A DNA stretch of 64,000 nt from Ancylobacter sp. SL191 (lineage in GTDB: Bacteria > Pseudomonadota > Alphaproteobacteria > Rhizobiales > Xanthobacteraceae), in the NCBI RefSeq assembly GCF_026625645.1, contig NZ_CP113056.1, positions 3,819,001-3,883,000 on the forward strand. The letters are read 5' to 3'. How positions within the stretch are numbered: position 1 is the stretch's first letter; the number at the start of each line of letters is the position of its first letter. The notes under the pieces are model-generated. The model searched no databases, had not been told where the DNA came from, and saw only the letters and a list, made by a program, of their open reading frames with translations. Shown piece after piece: positions 19,669 to 28,054 of this stretch. The translations under genes were made by a program, and so were the position numbers.

Positions 19669-20535
19669 TCAGGAGTGCCATATGCGGGGCACCTCATTAA
19701 TGCCTAGCGCGGGAATGACACGGCGGATGGCGGCGTCGAGCGGCGCGCCATCGCGCGCCAGCAGGCGAATGCTCACCATGCCGTTCCAGGCGCTGGCGCC
19801 GGCGTCGAGATGCTCCGGCAGACCATCTGGAAGGTCGAGTGCCGCGCGCACCGCCTCCAGCCGGCTCTCCGCGTCGGGCGCGATGAGGAGCAGCGTGGCA
19901 AAGGCGGCCCAACCACCCGCACAGGCCCGCCGATCGAGCGTTGCGGCGATGTCACCCTCAAGCACCATGCCGTCGGCATAGACCAACTGCCCGGCCCTGC
20001 GGATGCGCCAGCTGTCGAGCAATTCGCCGCGCGTGAACCGCTCGCCCCGCGCCGTACGGCCGAGGATCACCGGCTCGACGAGCAGAAGGCGCGCGTCGGC
20101 ACCGACATCGGCTATGATCGACCGCCTCAGGCGCGCGCCATCGAACAGGATGGTCGGCTGCGGCATCCACTCGATGGCGGCGCCCGACGCGGCCGCGAGG
20201 TCGACATCGACACGCGTGGGCGCGCCGTCGGAGCGGTATACCTTCTCCGCCGCCTGGGTGGTGACCACAAGTTGGGCGGAGGATGCTGCGCGGATGATCG
20301 CCTGAGAGCTATCGCCCCCGGTCAGCCCACCTCCTGTATTGAGCAGAACCGCTTCAAGCGCGCGGCGGCGACGGCCGGACAGCGGAAAGCGGGCGCGGGC
20401 AAAGCCGGCTTCCTCGATATGCGTGCGCACCGTCCGCCCGTCGATGCCGACCGCTTCGATCCGCAACCGTCCATGCCCGCGCCGTTCGACCGGAATCGTG
20501 GCGGCGGCGTCAGACGGCAATTCGATTGCGTACAT
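19669..20535 (-). CDS. ureD: Urease accessory protein UreD
   Basis: 288 residues, mainly beta. It binds apo-urease first and channels nickel together with UreF and UreG. The family core NTGGGLTGGDSSQAII, the following TTQAAEKVYRS and PQPTILFDGARLRRS are visible. The ATG at 20535 has GAGG 8 nt upstream. A TTG at 20547 would lengthen it by four residues. The start lies inside the last 26 nt of urtE, so the urea transporter genes and urease genes are translationally linked into a single unit. Confidence 0.92.
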   Translation of the reverse strand: MYAIELPSDAAATIPVERRGHGRLRIEAVGIDGRTVRTHIEEAGFARARFPLSGRRRRALEAVLLNTGGGLTGGDSSQAIIRAASSAQLVVTTQAAEKVYRSDGAPTRVDVDLAAASGAAIEWMPQPTILFDGARLRRSIIADVGADARLLLVEPVILGRTARGERFTRGELLDSWRIRRAGQLVYADGMVLEGDIAATLDRRACAGGWAAFATLLLIAPDAESRLEAVRAALDLPDGLPEHLDAGASAWNGMVSIRLLARDGAPLDAAIRRVIPALGINEVPRIWHS

Positions 20536-21205
20536 CCGGATCCTCAAGGGCGGCGCCGTCGCCCGACATCACCACCGCGCCGCGCTCCATCACGATGAAG
20601 CGATCAGCCAGTTCCTTGGCGAAGTCGAAATACTGCTCGACCAGCACGATGGCGATATCGCCCTTGCTGCGCAAGTAGCGGATGGCGTTGCCGATATCCT
20701 TGATGATCGAGGGCTGGATACCCTCGGTCGGCTCGTCCAGAACCAGCACCTTGGGACGCATGACCAGCGCCCGGCCGATGGCGAGCTGCTGCTGCTGCCC
20801 GCCCGACAGGTCGCCGCCCCGCCGGCGCATCATCGAATCGAGCACCGGAAAGAGGGAAAACACGTCGTCCGGGATGAAGCGATCCGCGCGCTTGAGCGGG
20901 GCAAAACCCGTTTGGAGATTCTCGGCCACGGTCAGCAGCGGGAAAATCTCGCGTCCCTGGGGCACGAAGGCGATGCCACGGCGCGCCCGCTCGGACGGCG
21001 CCATGGACGTGATGTCCTCGCCGTTGAATAAGATCGCGCCCTTGGCGACGGGCGCCTGACCGACAATGGCGCGCATCAGGCTGGTTTTGCCCACGCCGTT
21101 GCGCCCGAGCACGCAGGTGACCTTGCCGGGCTCGGCCACCAGCGAGACCCGGCGCAACGCCTGCGCGGCACCGTAGAAGAGGTTGACGTCCTGAACTTCC
21201 AGCAT
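20510..21205 (-). CDS. urtE: Urea ABC transporter, ATP-binding protein UrtE
   Basis: 231 residues, LivF-type ATPase. Walker A GRNGVGKTSLM (about 34-44), Q-loop in FVPQGREIFPLLTV, signature LSGGQQQQLAIGRAL, Walker B VLVLDEPTEGIQPSII and the switch histidine position replaced by VEQ (IVLVEQYFDFA), as is normal in LivF/UrtE proteins. With UrtD it powers the UrtBC channel. It starts 5 nt after the urtD stop, and its last codons overlap the ureD start by 26 nt. Confidence 0.94.
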   Translation of the reverse strand: MLEVQDVNLFYGAAQALRRVSLVAEPGKVTCVLGRNGVGKTSLMRAIVGQAPVAKGAILFNGEDITSMAPSERARRGIAFVPQGREIFPLLTVAENLQTGFAPLKRADRFIPDDVFSLFPVLDSMMRRRGGDLSGGQQQQLAIGRALVMRPKVLVLDEPTEGIQPSIIKDIGNAIRYLRSKGDIAIVLVEQYFDFAKELADRFIVMERGAVVMSGDGAALEDPDVRNRIAV

Positions 21206-21210
21206 GGCGC

Positions 21211-22020
21211 CTAGCGTCCCAGATAGACTTCGATGACGCGCTCATTGGCGCTGACCTGGTCGAGCGTGCCCTCGGCCAGCACGGAGCCTTCATGCAGGCA
21301 CATGACCCGCACCCCGAGATCGCGCACGAACGTCATGTCGTGCTCGACAACCACAACCGAATGGCCGTTGGCGTTGATCGCGCGCAGCAATTCGGCGGTC
21401 TGCGCCGTTTCGGCGTCGGTCATGCCGGCGACCGGCTCGTCGACCAACAGAAGCTTCGGATCCTGCGCGAGCAGCATGCCGATCTCGAGCCACTGTTTCT
21501 GGCCGTGCGAGAGCTCGCCGCCCAAACGATTGCGATGATCGCTGAGCTTGATGGTCTCGAAGATCTCATCGATCCGCTCCCGTGCCGCCGCGCTCTCCCG
21601 CCGGAAGATGTTGGGCAGCGCCGAGCGCTGGTCCTTGAGCGCGAGGCGGAGATTATCGATCACCGTGTGGCTCTCAAACACGGTCGGCTTCTGGAATTTG
21701 CGGCCGATGCCAAGCGTGGCGATCTGCGTCTCGTCCAGCTTGGTAAGGTCGGTAATGCCGCCGTTGAAATAGACGTCGCCCTTGTCCGGGCGGGTCTTGC
21801 CGGTGATGACGTCCATCATCGTGGTCTTGCCGGCGCCGTTCGGTCCGATGATGGCCCGCATCTCGCCGGGATCGACAGTGAAGGACAGGGAATTGAGCGC
21901 CCGGAAACCGTCGAAGGTCACGGTGACGCCGTCGAGGTACAGCAGCGCCTCGGTCAGCGACTTCTTCTCGGCGCCGAGGCCATCGGGAGCTTCAGGAGCC
22001 ACCATATCGATCGCGTTCAT
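21211..22020 (-). CDS. urtD: Urea ABC transporter, ATP-binding protein UrtD
   Basis: 269 residues, LivG-type ATPase. Walker A GPNGAGKTTMM, Q-loop GRKFQKPTVFESHTV, signature LSHGQKQWLEIGMLL, Walker B LLLVDEPVAGMTDAE and the switch histidine in VVVVEHDMTFVRDLG are visible. LSHGQKQWLEIG instead of LSGGQ is typical of UrtD. The ATG at 22020 has GAGGAG upstream. Frames reaching back to 22104 extend into urtC and were rejected. The gene starts 11 nt after the urtC stop. Confidence 0.94.
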   Translation of the reverse strand: MNAIDMVAPEAPDGLGAEKKSLTEALLYLDGVTVTFDGFRALNSLSFTVDPGEMRAIIGPNGAGKTTMMDVITGKTRPDKGDVYFNGGITDLTKLDETQIATLGIGRKFQKPTVFESHTVIDNLRLALKDQRSALPNIFRRESAAARERIDEIFETIKLSDHRNRLGGELSHGQKQWLEIGMLLAQDPKLLLVDEPVAGMTDAETAQTAELLRAINANGHSVVVVEHDMTFVRDLGVRVMCLHEGSVLAEGTLDQVSANERVIEVYLGR

Positions 22021-22031
22021 CGTGGGGCTCC

Positions 22032-23186
22032 TCATTCGGCCGGCTTGGGCGAGGCGAGCGGAGCGTCGGCCCCGTCCGGCGGCGGCCGCCGCTTCTCGCG
22101 CCACTCATAGAAGGTGCCGACGATGCCCTTGGGCAGGAACAGCGTCACCGCCACGAACAGCCCGCCGAGCATGAACAGCCAGTAGGGGGCGAGCATGCCC
22201 GAGGTGAAGTAGGTCTTGGCATAGTTCACCAGCACGGCGCCCAGCGCCGCCCCGACCAGCGTGCCGCGCCCACCGACCGCCACCCAGACGATGATTTCAA
22301 TCGAGTTGGCCGGCGAGAATTCGGACGGGTTGATGATGCCGACCTGCGGCACATAGAGCGCGCCGGCGATACCCGCCAGCATGGCGGAAACGACGAAGGC
22401 GACGAGCTTGTAGTTCTCCGCCCGGTAGCCGGTAAAGCGCACCCGCGTTTCCGCATCGCGGATGGCGATCAGCACCTTGCCGAAATGCGAGCGCACAAGG
22501 AAGCGGCACAGCACGTAGCCGAGACCAAGGGCCAGGGCGGAGAGGACAAAGAGAACAAGGCGCGTGCCGTCGGACTGGATGTTGAAGCCGAGAATGTCCT
22601 TGAAGTCGGTCAGGCCGTTATTGCCGCCAAAGCCCATGTCGTTTCGGAAAAAGGCCAGCAGCAGCGCGAAGGTCATCGCCTGGGTGATGATCGACAGATA
22701 GACGCCGGTGACGCGGGAGCGGAAGGCGAACCAGCCGAACACCAGCGCCAGGACGCCGGGCGCCAGCAGCACCATCACCGCGGCGAACGGGAACAGGTCG
22801 AAGCCGTACCAGAACCAAGGCAATTCCTTCCAGTTCAGGAACACCATGAAGTCCGGCAGCACCGGGTCGCCATACACGCCGCGCGTGCCGATCTGGCGCA
22901 TGAGGTACATGCCCATCGCGTAGCCACCGAGCGCGAAGAAGGCGCCGTGGCCGAGCGAGAGGATGCCGACATAGCCCCAGATCAGATCAACCGAGAGCGC
23001 AAGCAGGGCGTAGCAGAGATATTTGCCGAGCAGAGAGACCACATAGGTCGGCACATGAAGCGCCGAATCCGGTGGGGTCAGCAGGTTCAGCGCCGGCACA
23101 AGGATCGCCGCCGCTGCGAGAATACCGAGGAAAATCAAGCCACTGGGCGCAAGAAGCGCGGGCTGGCGCGTATCGGTCGTGCTCAT
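22032..23186 (-). CDS. urtC: Urea ABC transporter, permease UrtC
   Basis: 384 residues, LivM-type permease with about ten hydrophobic segments. Recognisable are YALLALSVDLIWGYVGILSLGHGAFFALGGYAMGMYL near the N-terminus, RSRVTGVYLSIITQAMTFA, and the GKVLIAIRDAETRVRFTGY cytoplasmic loop that meets the ATPases. The C-terminus is charged (WREKRRPPPDG). The ATG at 23186 overlaps the urtB stop as ATGA. The open frame extends to 23351, but only inside urtB. Confidence 0.94.
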   Translation of the reverse strand: MSTTDTRQPALLAPSGLIFLGILAAAAILVPALNLLTPPDSALHVPTYVVSLLGKYLCYALLALSVDLIWGYVGILSLGHGAFFALGGYAMGMYLMRQIGTRGVYGDPVLPDFMVFLNWKELPWFWYGFDLFPFAAVMVLLAPGVLALVFGWFAFRSRVTGVYLSIITQAMTFALLLAFFRNDMGFGGNNGLTDFKDILGFNIQSDGTRLVLFVLSALALGLGYVLCRFLVRSHFGKVLIAIRDAETRVRFTGYRAENYKLVAFVVSAMLAGIAGALYVPQVGIINPSEFSPANSIEIIVWVAVGGRGTLVGAALGAVLVNYAKTYFTSGMLAPYWLFMLGGLFVAVTLFLPKGIVGTFYEWREKRRPPPDGADAPLASPKPAE

Positions 23187-24826
23187 GCTTCGATCGACCT
23201 CCCCTTGAGGGCGAAGAGGCCTCGGGGGCGTTTCTGGATGAAGAGGATGACGATGACGAGCAGCGCGATCTTGCCGAGCACGGCGCCGGCATAGGGCTCG
23301 AGCAGCTTGTTGGCGATGCCGAGCGACATGGCGCCGACCAGCGTGCCCCACAGATTGCCCACGCCGCCGAAGACGACGACCAGGAAACTGTCAATTATGT
23401 AGCTCTGCCCGAGGTTTGGCGAGACGTTGTCGATCTGGCTGAGCGCCACGCCGGCGATCCCGGCGATGCCCGAGCCGAGGCCGAAGGTCATCGCGTCCAC
23501 CCAATTGGTGCGGATTCCCATCGCCGCGGCCATGCGCCGGTTCTGCGTGACGGCCCGCATTTCGAGGCCGATGCGGGTGGTGCGGAGTACAGTGAGGAGT
23601 GCAATGAAGACAATCAGTGCAAAAACGATGATCCACAGCCGGCCCGAGGTGATCGCCAGGTGGCCGATGTCGAACGAGCCGGACATCCAGCTCGGCGCGC
23701 CCACCTCGCGGTTGGTCGGGCCGAAGATGGTGCGGATCGCCTGCTGCAGGATGAGCGAGATGCCCCAGGTGGCGAGCAGCGTCTCCAGCGCCCGCCCATA
23801 GAGGAAGCGGATCACCGTGCGCTCGATCAGCACGCCGATCAACCCGGTGAACAGGAAGGCGAGCGGGATGGCGATGATGAGCGACCAGTCGAACAGGCCG
23901 GGATAGCTCTGCCGGATCAGTTCCTGCACGACGAAGGTGGTGTAGGCGCCCAGCATGACCATCTCGCCATGCGCCATGTTGATGACGCCCATCACGCCGA
24001 AGGTGATGGCGAGGCCGATGGCGGCGAGCAGCAGCACCGAGCCCAGCGAGACCCCGTACCAGACATTCTGCGCCACGCCCCACAGAGCGAGGTTGCGCTC
24101 GATCCCGGCAATGGCGTCGGCGGCGGCCTGCTTCACCTCGGGCGAGGCGCTGTCGGGCACGCTGCGCAGGATGGCGAGCGCGTCCTGATTGCCCTCGGCG
24201 CCGACGAGCTGCACCGCGGCGATGCGCTCGGCCGGCGAGATGCCCTCCTTGGCGATGAGGATGGAGGCGCGCGCCAGCGTCAGCGCCGTCTTGACCTTGG
24301 GGTCCGTCTCCTTGGCGAGCGCCGTCTCCAGCGCCGGCAGCGCGGCCTCGTCGCGCGAGCGGGCGACGGCAACCGCCGCGTCGATGCGCTTGGCCGGGTC
24401 CGGGCTCACAAGGGCGAGCGCGCCGCTCGCCGCCTCGATGGCGCGACGGATGCGGTTATTGACGCGCACCGGCTTCACCGCCGGGGCATCGGCCACCGGC
24501 TGGAGCGTCGCCGCGTTCACCAGCCCGGTCGCGGTGCTGATGAAGAGCTGGCGCGGCGCGGTCGTGGAATAGACCAGCTTGCCGTCGGCCAGAGCGCTGA
24601 CGATCTGCGCCGCGGCTGGGTTGCCGCTCAAAGCGAGCGCGCCGAGCGCGGCTTCGGTGTCGTTGTAATTGTCGTTCGCGAGCTGCGCGAGCGGGGCGCT
24701 GATGTCCTGCGCCCGGGCGGCGCGGGAGGCGGTCAGCGAGCCGGCCAGCACGGCGCACAGCGCGAGCAGGGCGACAAGGAGGGCGCGGCCAGAACCGCCA
24801 GGTCGTGCGCGAGAGGTCATCATCAT
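23183..24826 (-). CDS. urtB: Urea ABC transporter, permease UrtB with N-terminal periplasmic domain
   Basis: About 547 residues. A signal peptide-like hydrophobic stretch (about 12-38, ending ASRAARAQ) and a helical, repeat-like region of roughly 220 residues precede the LivH-type permease core (WYGVSLGSVLLLAAIGLAITFGVMGVINMAHGEMVMLGAYTT onward). This long soluble N-terminus is a normal feature of proteobacterial UrtB. IGLEMRAVTQNRRMAAAMGI is the coupling loop. Three consecutive ATG codons occur (24826, 24823, 24820) without a clear Shine-Dalgarno, so the start is uncertain by a few codons. It is separated from urtA by about 280 nt holding two long hairpins, and it overlaps urtC by 4 nt. Confidence 0.92.
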   Translation of the reverse strand: MMMTSRARPGGSGRALLVALLALCAVLAGSLTASRAARAQDISAPLAQLANDNYNDTEAALGALALSGNPAAAQIVSALADGKLVYSTTAPRQLFISTATGLVNAATLQPVADAPAVKPVRVNNRIRRAIEAASGALALVSPDPAKRIDAAVAVARSRDEAALPALETALAKETDPKVKTALTLARASILIAKEGISPAERIAAVQLVGAEGNQDALAILRSVPDSASPEVKQAAADAIAGIERNLALWGVAQNVWYGVSLGSVLLLAAIGLAITFGVMGVINMAHGEMVMLGAYTTFVVQELIRQSYPGLFDWSLIIAIPLAFLFTGLIGVLIERTVIRFLYGRALETLLATWGISLILQQAIRTIFGPTNREVGAPSWMSGSFDIGHLAITSGRLWIIVFALIVFIALLTVLRTTRIGLEMRAVTQNRRMAAAMGIRTNWVDAMTFGLGSGIAGIAGVALSQIDNVSPNLGQSYIIDSFLVVVFGGVGNLWGTLVGAMSLGIANKLLEPYAGAVLGKIALLVIVILFIQKRPRGLFALKGRSIEA

Positions 24827-24967
24827 CCGTCGGTGAGCGGAAGCTGGCGGCCGAAACAGGTCCGGCGGCGACGGCACAGCGGCACGGGAGCCTTCATTGT
24901 CGGGCAGAATCCTCTGGCCGGCAGGGCGTCACGGCGCCGCGGGTGCCGGCCGCCCGTGGAGCACGTT

Positions 24968-24996
24968 CCGATCTGATTGCACCGCAATCAGATCGG
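24968..24996 (-). repeat. Perfect 13-bp hairpin between urtA and urtB (proximal to urtB)
   Basis: CCGATCTGATTGC-ACC-GCAATCAGATCGG, a perfect 13-bp stem with a 3-nt loop. It is followed, going away from urtB, by TAAAACG. The stem shares the CCGATC start with the hairpin at 25033-25059. It could be a repeat element, a processing site or a partial terminator that lowers expression of the genes behind urtA. Confidence 0.75.
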
Positions 24997-25032
24997 TAAA
25001 ACGTTCTCCATCGGAAACTGAGAGACTGATTA

Positions 25033-25059
25033 CCGATCAGGTTGTTTCAACCTGATCGG
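25033..25059 (-). repeat. Perfect 12-bp hairpin between urtA and urtB (proximal to urtA)
   Basis: CCGATCAGGTTG-TTT-CAACCTGATCGG, a perfect 12-bp stem with a 3-nt loop, about 50 nt after the urtA stop. There is no U-tract on the minus strand, so 3'-end protection of the urtA message is more likely than intrinsic termination. Confidence 0.75.
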
Positions 25060-25108
25060 ATCAGGCTCCGGGCGGCCGGCGGGAGGCGGAGCGATCAGAC
25101 GGTGCGGC

Positions 25109-26419
25109 TCACTGGCCGGCGCCGCCGCACTTGCCGGTCTTGACGTTGAAGTTGCCGCAGTTGAGCGGCTTGCGCCAATCGGAGATCAGATCCTTGGAGC
25201 CTTCGAGGTGGGGCGACCACTCTTCGGCAACGATCAGGCCGGGGGTCTGCTCGACGATGTCGAACTGGCCGTCGTCCTTGATCTCGCCGATGAGCACCGG
25301 CTTGGTGATGTGGTGGTTCGGCATCATGGCCGAGTAGCCGCCCGAGAGGTTCGGCACGGCGACGCCGATGATGGAGTCGATCACCGCGTCAGGATCGGTG
25401 GTGCCGGCCTTCTCGACCGCCTTGACCCACATGTTGAAGCCGATGACGGTGGCTTCCATCGGGTCGTTGGTCACGCGCTTGTCGTTCTTGGTATAGGCCT
25501 TCCACTTGGCGATGAACTCCTTGTTCTCGGGAGTATCGACCGACTGGAAGTAGTTCCACGCCGCGAGATGGCCGACCAGCGGCTTGGTGTCGATGCCGGC
25601 GAGCTCTTCCTCACCCACCGAGAACGCCACGACCGGGATATCGGTCGCCTTGATGCCCTGGTTACCGAGTTCCTTGTAGAACGGCACGTTGGCGTCGCCA
25701 TTGATGGTCGAGACGACGGCGGTCTTCTTGCCGGCCGAACCGAACTTCTTGATGTCGGCGACGATGGTCTGCCAGTCGGAGTGACCGAACGGCGTGTAGT
25801 TGATCATGATGTCCTCGGCCTTGACGCCCTTGGACTTCAGATAGGCTTCGAGGATCTTGTTGGTCGTGCGCGGATAGACATAGTCGGTGCCGGCGAGCAC
25901 CCAGCGCTTCACGCCTTCGTTTTCCATCAGGTAGTCGACCGCCGGGATCGCCTGCTGGTTCGGGGCGGCGCCGGTGTAGAACACGTTGCGCTCGCTCTCC
26001 TCGCCCTCATACTGGACCGGGTAGAACAGGAGGCCATTCAGCTCCTTGAACACCGGCAGCACGGACTTGCGGGACACCGAGGTCCAGCAGCCGAACACGA
26101 CCGCGACCTTGTCCTTGGCGAGCAGCTCGCGCGCCTTCTCGGCGAAGAGCGGCCAGTTGGAGGCCGGATCGACCACCACCGCCTCGAGCTTCTTGCCGAG
26201 CACGCCGCCCTTGGCGTTCTGTTCCTGCACCATGAACAGCACGGTGTCCTTCAGCGTGGTCTCGCTGATCGCCATGGTGCCGGACAGCGAGTGCAGCACG
26301 CCGACCTTGATCGTTTCCTGGGCCTGCGCGGGCAGGGCCGCGCCGGCAACGGCAAGCGCAGCCGCGCCGAACGCAGCGCGAGCAGCTACGCGCCGCGCCT
26401 GAGTGAACAGGTTGAGCAT
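25109..26419 (-). CDS. urtA: Urea ABC transporter, substrate-binding protein UrtA
   Basis: 436 residues. A signal peptide (AAFGAAALAVAGAALPAQAQ, cleavage after about residue 33) is followed by a leucine/isoleucine-type periplasmic binding fold. Visible are ETIKVGVLHSLSGTMAISET, VFGCWTSVSRKSVLPVFKEL and YVYPRTTNKI, all characteristic of urea/amide-binding UrtA. The ATG at 26419 has AAGGGAAAG upstream. The longer frame to 26563 spans the promoter and was rejected. It is the first gene of a unit that continues through urtBCDE to ureG. A consensus sigma-54 promoter lies at 26479-26494. Confidence 0.95.
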   Translation of the reverse strand: MLNLFTQARRVAARAAFGAAALAVAGAALPAQAQETIKVGVLHSLSGTMAISETTLKDTVLFMVQEQNAKGGVLGKKLEAVVVDPASNWPLFAEKARELLAKDKVAVVFGCWTSVSRKSVLPVFKELNGLLFYPVQYEGEESERNVFYTGAAPNQQAIPAVDYLMENEGVKRWVLAGTDYVYPRTTNKILEAYLKSKGVKAEDIMINYTPFGHSDWQTIVADIKKFGSAGKKTAVVSTINGDANVPFYKELGNQGIKATDIPVVAFSVGEEELAGIDTKPLVGHLAAWNYFQSVDTPENKEFIAKWKAYTKNDKRVTNDPMEATVIGFNMWVKAVEKAGTTDPDAVIDSIIGVAVPNLSGGYSAMMPNHHITKPVLIGEIKDDGQFDIVEQTPGLIVAEEWSPHLEGSKDLISDWRKPLNCGNFNVKTGKCGGAGQ

Positions 26420-26478
26420 CTTCTTTCCCTTCTGGATTTCAACACGCAGGACCCCCGTCCGCGTGCCGGGAAATGTTC

Positions 26479-26494
26479 TGCAATGCGCGTGCCA
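26479..26494 (-). promoter_or_regulatory. Sigma-54 (RpoN) -24/-12 promoter for the urt-ure operon
   Basis: On the minus strand the sequence is TGGCACG-CGCA-TTGCA, an exact match to the TGGCACG-N4-TTGCW consensus including the spacing. The predicted start point is about 12 nt downstream, leaving a leader of roughly 45-50 nt before urtA. Urea uptake and urease under NtrC/sigma-54 control is established in several proteobacteria. I could not recognise a convincing NtrC-binding pair upstream. Confidence 0.85.
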
Positions 26495-26521
26495 AACCAT
26501 GCAAAGCGGTGGCCCGGCACT

Positions 26522-26549
26522 CCTGCGGGAACAGTTCGAAATTCGCAGG
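26522..26549. promoter_or_regulatory. Inverted repeat upstream of the urtA promoter
   Basis: CCTGCG-N16-CGCAGG, a perfect 6-bp dyad about 30 nt upstream of the -24 element. Its position fits an activator site, but it does not resemble the NtrC consensus (GCACC-N5-GGTGC). Confidence 0.25.
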
Positions 26550-26626
26550 AGACACCTGCACAAAAGTTGGGCGGCAGATCCACCAATTGAGCGGATCGGA
26601 TGCGACTTAGGTCTTATGTGTATACA

Positions 26627-27793
26627 TTATCGACCTGAAGCGGCCTCGGGCACCGCATGTTGAAGGCGTCCGAGCGCCTGATCGAGCGTCGCATCGGTCT
26701 TGGCGAAACAGAAGCGCACCACGCTGCGCACCGCATCCTGCGCATAGAAGGCCGAGACCGGAATCGCGGCCACGCCATGCGCTGTTACAAGGCGGTGGCA
26801 GAATTCCTCGTCGCTGACCTCCAGCTTCAGAGGGGCTAGATCGACATTGAGGAAATAGGTGCCGGACGAGGGCAGCACCGGAAAGCCGGCCTCGGACAGG
26901 CCGCGCGCCAGCCGGTCACGCGAGCGCTGGAGGCTGGCGCGCGTGCCGAGGAACCAGTCCTGCGGCTTGCCGAGGCCATAGGCCACCGCGTGCTGGAGCG
27001 CGGGCGGCGTCGTGAAGGTGAGGAACTGGTGCGCCTTGGACAGCACCTTCATCAACTGTGGGGCGGCGCAGACGAAGCCGACCTTCCAGCCGGTCATGCC
27101 GAAGATCTTGCCGGCCGAACCGATCTTCACGGCGCGCTCGCGCAAACCGGGCAGAGCCAGCACCGACACCGGCTCATGGCCGTCGAACACGACATGCTCC
27201 CACACCTCATCGCTGACGAGCACCGCGCCGGCCCGCTGGGTGTAGGTGGCGAGAAGGTCGAGCTCGGGGCGGGAGAAGACGCGACCGGTCGGGTTGTGCG
27301 GGTTGTTGAACAGCACGAGGCGCGTGCGCGGCGTGAAGGCGGCGTCCAGCGCCGCCTCGGTGATCTGCCAGTGCGGCGGCACGAGACGCACGAGGCGCGG
27401 CACGCCGCCTGCCCGCTGCACCAGCGGCAGATAGGCGTCATAGAGCGGCTGTAACAGCACCACCTCGTCGCCCGGCTCGATCAGCGCCAGCAGCGCGCCG
27501 GCGATCGCCTCGGTGGCGCCGGAGGTCACCATCACCTCGGCGTCGGGGTCGAGGTCGAGCCCCTGCCAGAGCCGATAGTGATCGGCCACCGCGCGGCGCA
27601 GCTCCGGCACGCCCATCATCGGCGGGTACTGGTTCCAACCATGCAGCACCGCTTCCGCCGCCTTCTCGCGCACGTCGAGCGGGCCGGGGTCATCCGGGAA
27701 GCCCTGGCCGAGATTCACCGCCTGATGCTCGCGCGCGAGGCGCGACATGGTCTCGAACACCGTGGTCGGCAGATCGGCAAACAGAGAGTTCAT
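26627..27793 (-). CDS. PLP-dependent class I aminotransferase (methionine/kynurenine aminotransferase-like)
   Basis: 388 residues, aminotransferase class I/II fold. Visible are VNLGQGFPDDPGP, YPPMMGVPELRRAVADHY, the PLP-stacking and phosphate region VTSGATEAIAGALLALIEPG, NNPHNPTGRVF, the DEVWEH aspartate region and the Schiff-base lysine in SAGKIFGMTGWKVGF (about residue 235). The combination is closest to the YbdL/kynurenine aminotransferase group (methionine, glutamine or kynurenine donors). The substrate cannot be fixed from sequence. It stands alone between urtA (upstream, same strand, 207-nt gap) and the DUF1513 cluster. A small dyad (27825-27843, GGACACG/CGTGTCC) lies about 30 nt in front of its start. 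Confidence 0.85.
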   Translation of the reverse strand: MNSLFADLPTTVFETMSRLAREHQAVNLGQGFPDDPGPLDVREKAAEAVLHGWNQYPPMMGVPELRRAVADHYRLWQGLDLDPDAEVMVTSGATEAIAGALLALIEPGDEVVLLQPLYDAYLPLVQRAGGVPRLVRLVPPHWQITEAALDAAFTPRTRLVLFNNPHNPTGRVFSRPELDLLATYTQRAGAVLVSDEVWEHVVFDGHEPVSVLALPGLRERAVKIGSAGKIFGMTGWKVGFVCAAPQLMKVLSKAHQFLTFTTPPALQHAVAYGLGKPQDWFLGTRASLQRSRDRLARGLSEAGFPVLPSSGTYFLNVDLAPLKLEVSDEEFCHRLVTAHGVAAIPVSAFYAQDAVRSVVRFCFAKTDATLDQALGRLQHAVPEAASGR

Positions 27794-27895
27794 TCCACAG
27801 CCCCAGAACGGATACAGAGATTTTGGACACGGACAACGTGTCCTTATCGATCCGACCGGGACAAAAGGAAAGAGGTGGCGCGTGGCGCGGGAGGG

Positions 27896-28045
27896 TCAGA
27901 CCACGTAGTTGGTGGTGAACATCAGAGCCCGGTTGTCGGCGCTTGCCGAGCAGGTTCCGCCCGAAAGGCCGGAGACGGCCGTCATGGGGTGATCGTGGCC
28001 GTGAGGCTCGCCATCACGGCGCCGCCCGAAGGAACGGCCGATCAC
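27896..28045 (-). CDS. Possible small ORF at the 3' end of the imelysin/DUF1513 cluster
   Basis: An open frame of 49 codons from a GTG at 28045, or 29 codons from an ATG at 27985, ending in a TGA at 27896-27898. From the ATG it reads MTAVSGLSGGTCSASADNRA and ends FTTNYVV. Third codon positions are almost all G or C, as in the neighbouring genes, which argues for coding. It begins 9 nt after the DUF1513 stop and is in the same frame, so an old extension of that gene is an alternative. No clear Shine-Dalgarno precedes either start. I do not recognise the family. Confidence 0.35.
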   Translation of the reverse strand: MIGRSFGRRRDGEPHGHDHPMTAVSGLSGGTCSASADNRALMFTTNYVV

Positions 28046-28054
28046 GCCGGCCGA

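Noticed and set aside
26420..26563. Longer N-terminus for urtA reaching 26563
   Set aside because: It would place the sigma-54 promoter inside the coding region and put the signal peptide about 50 residues from the N-terminus.
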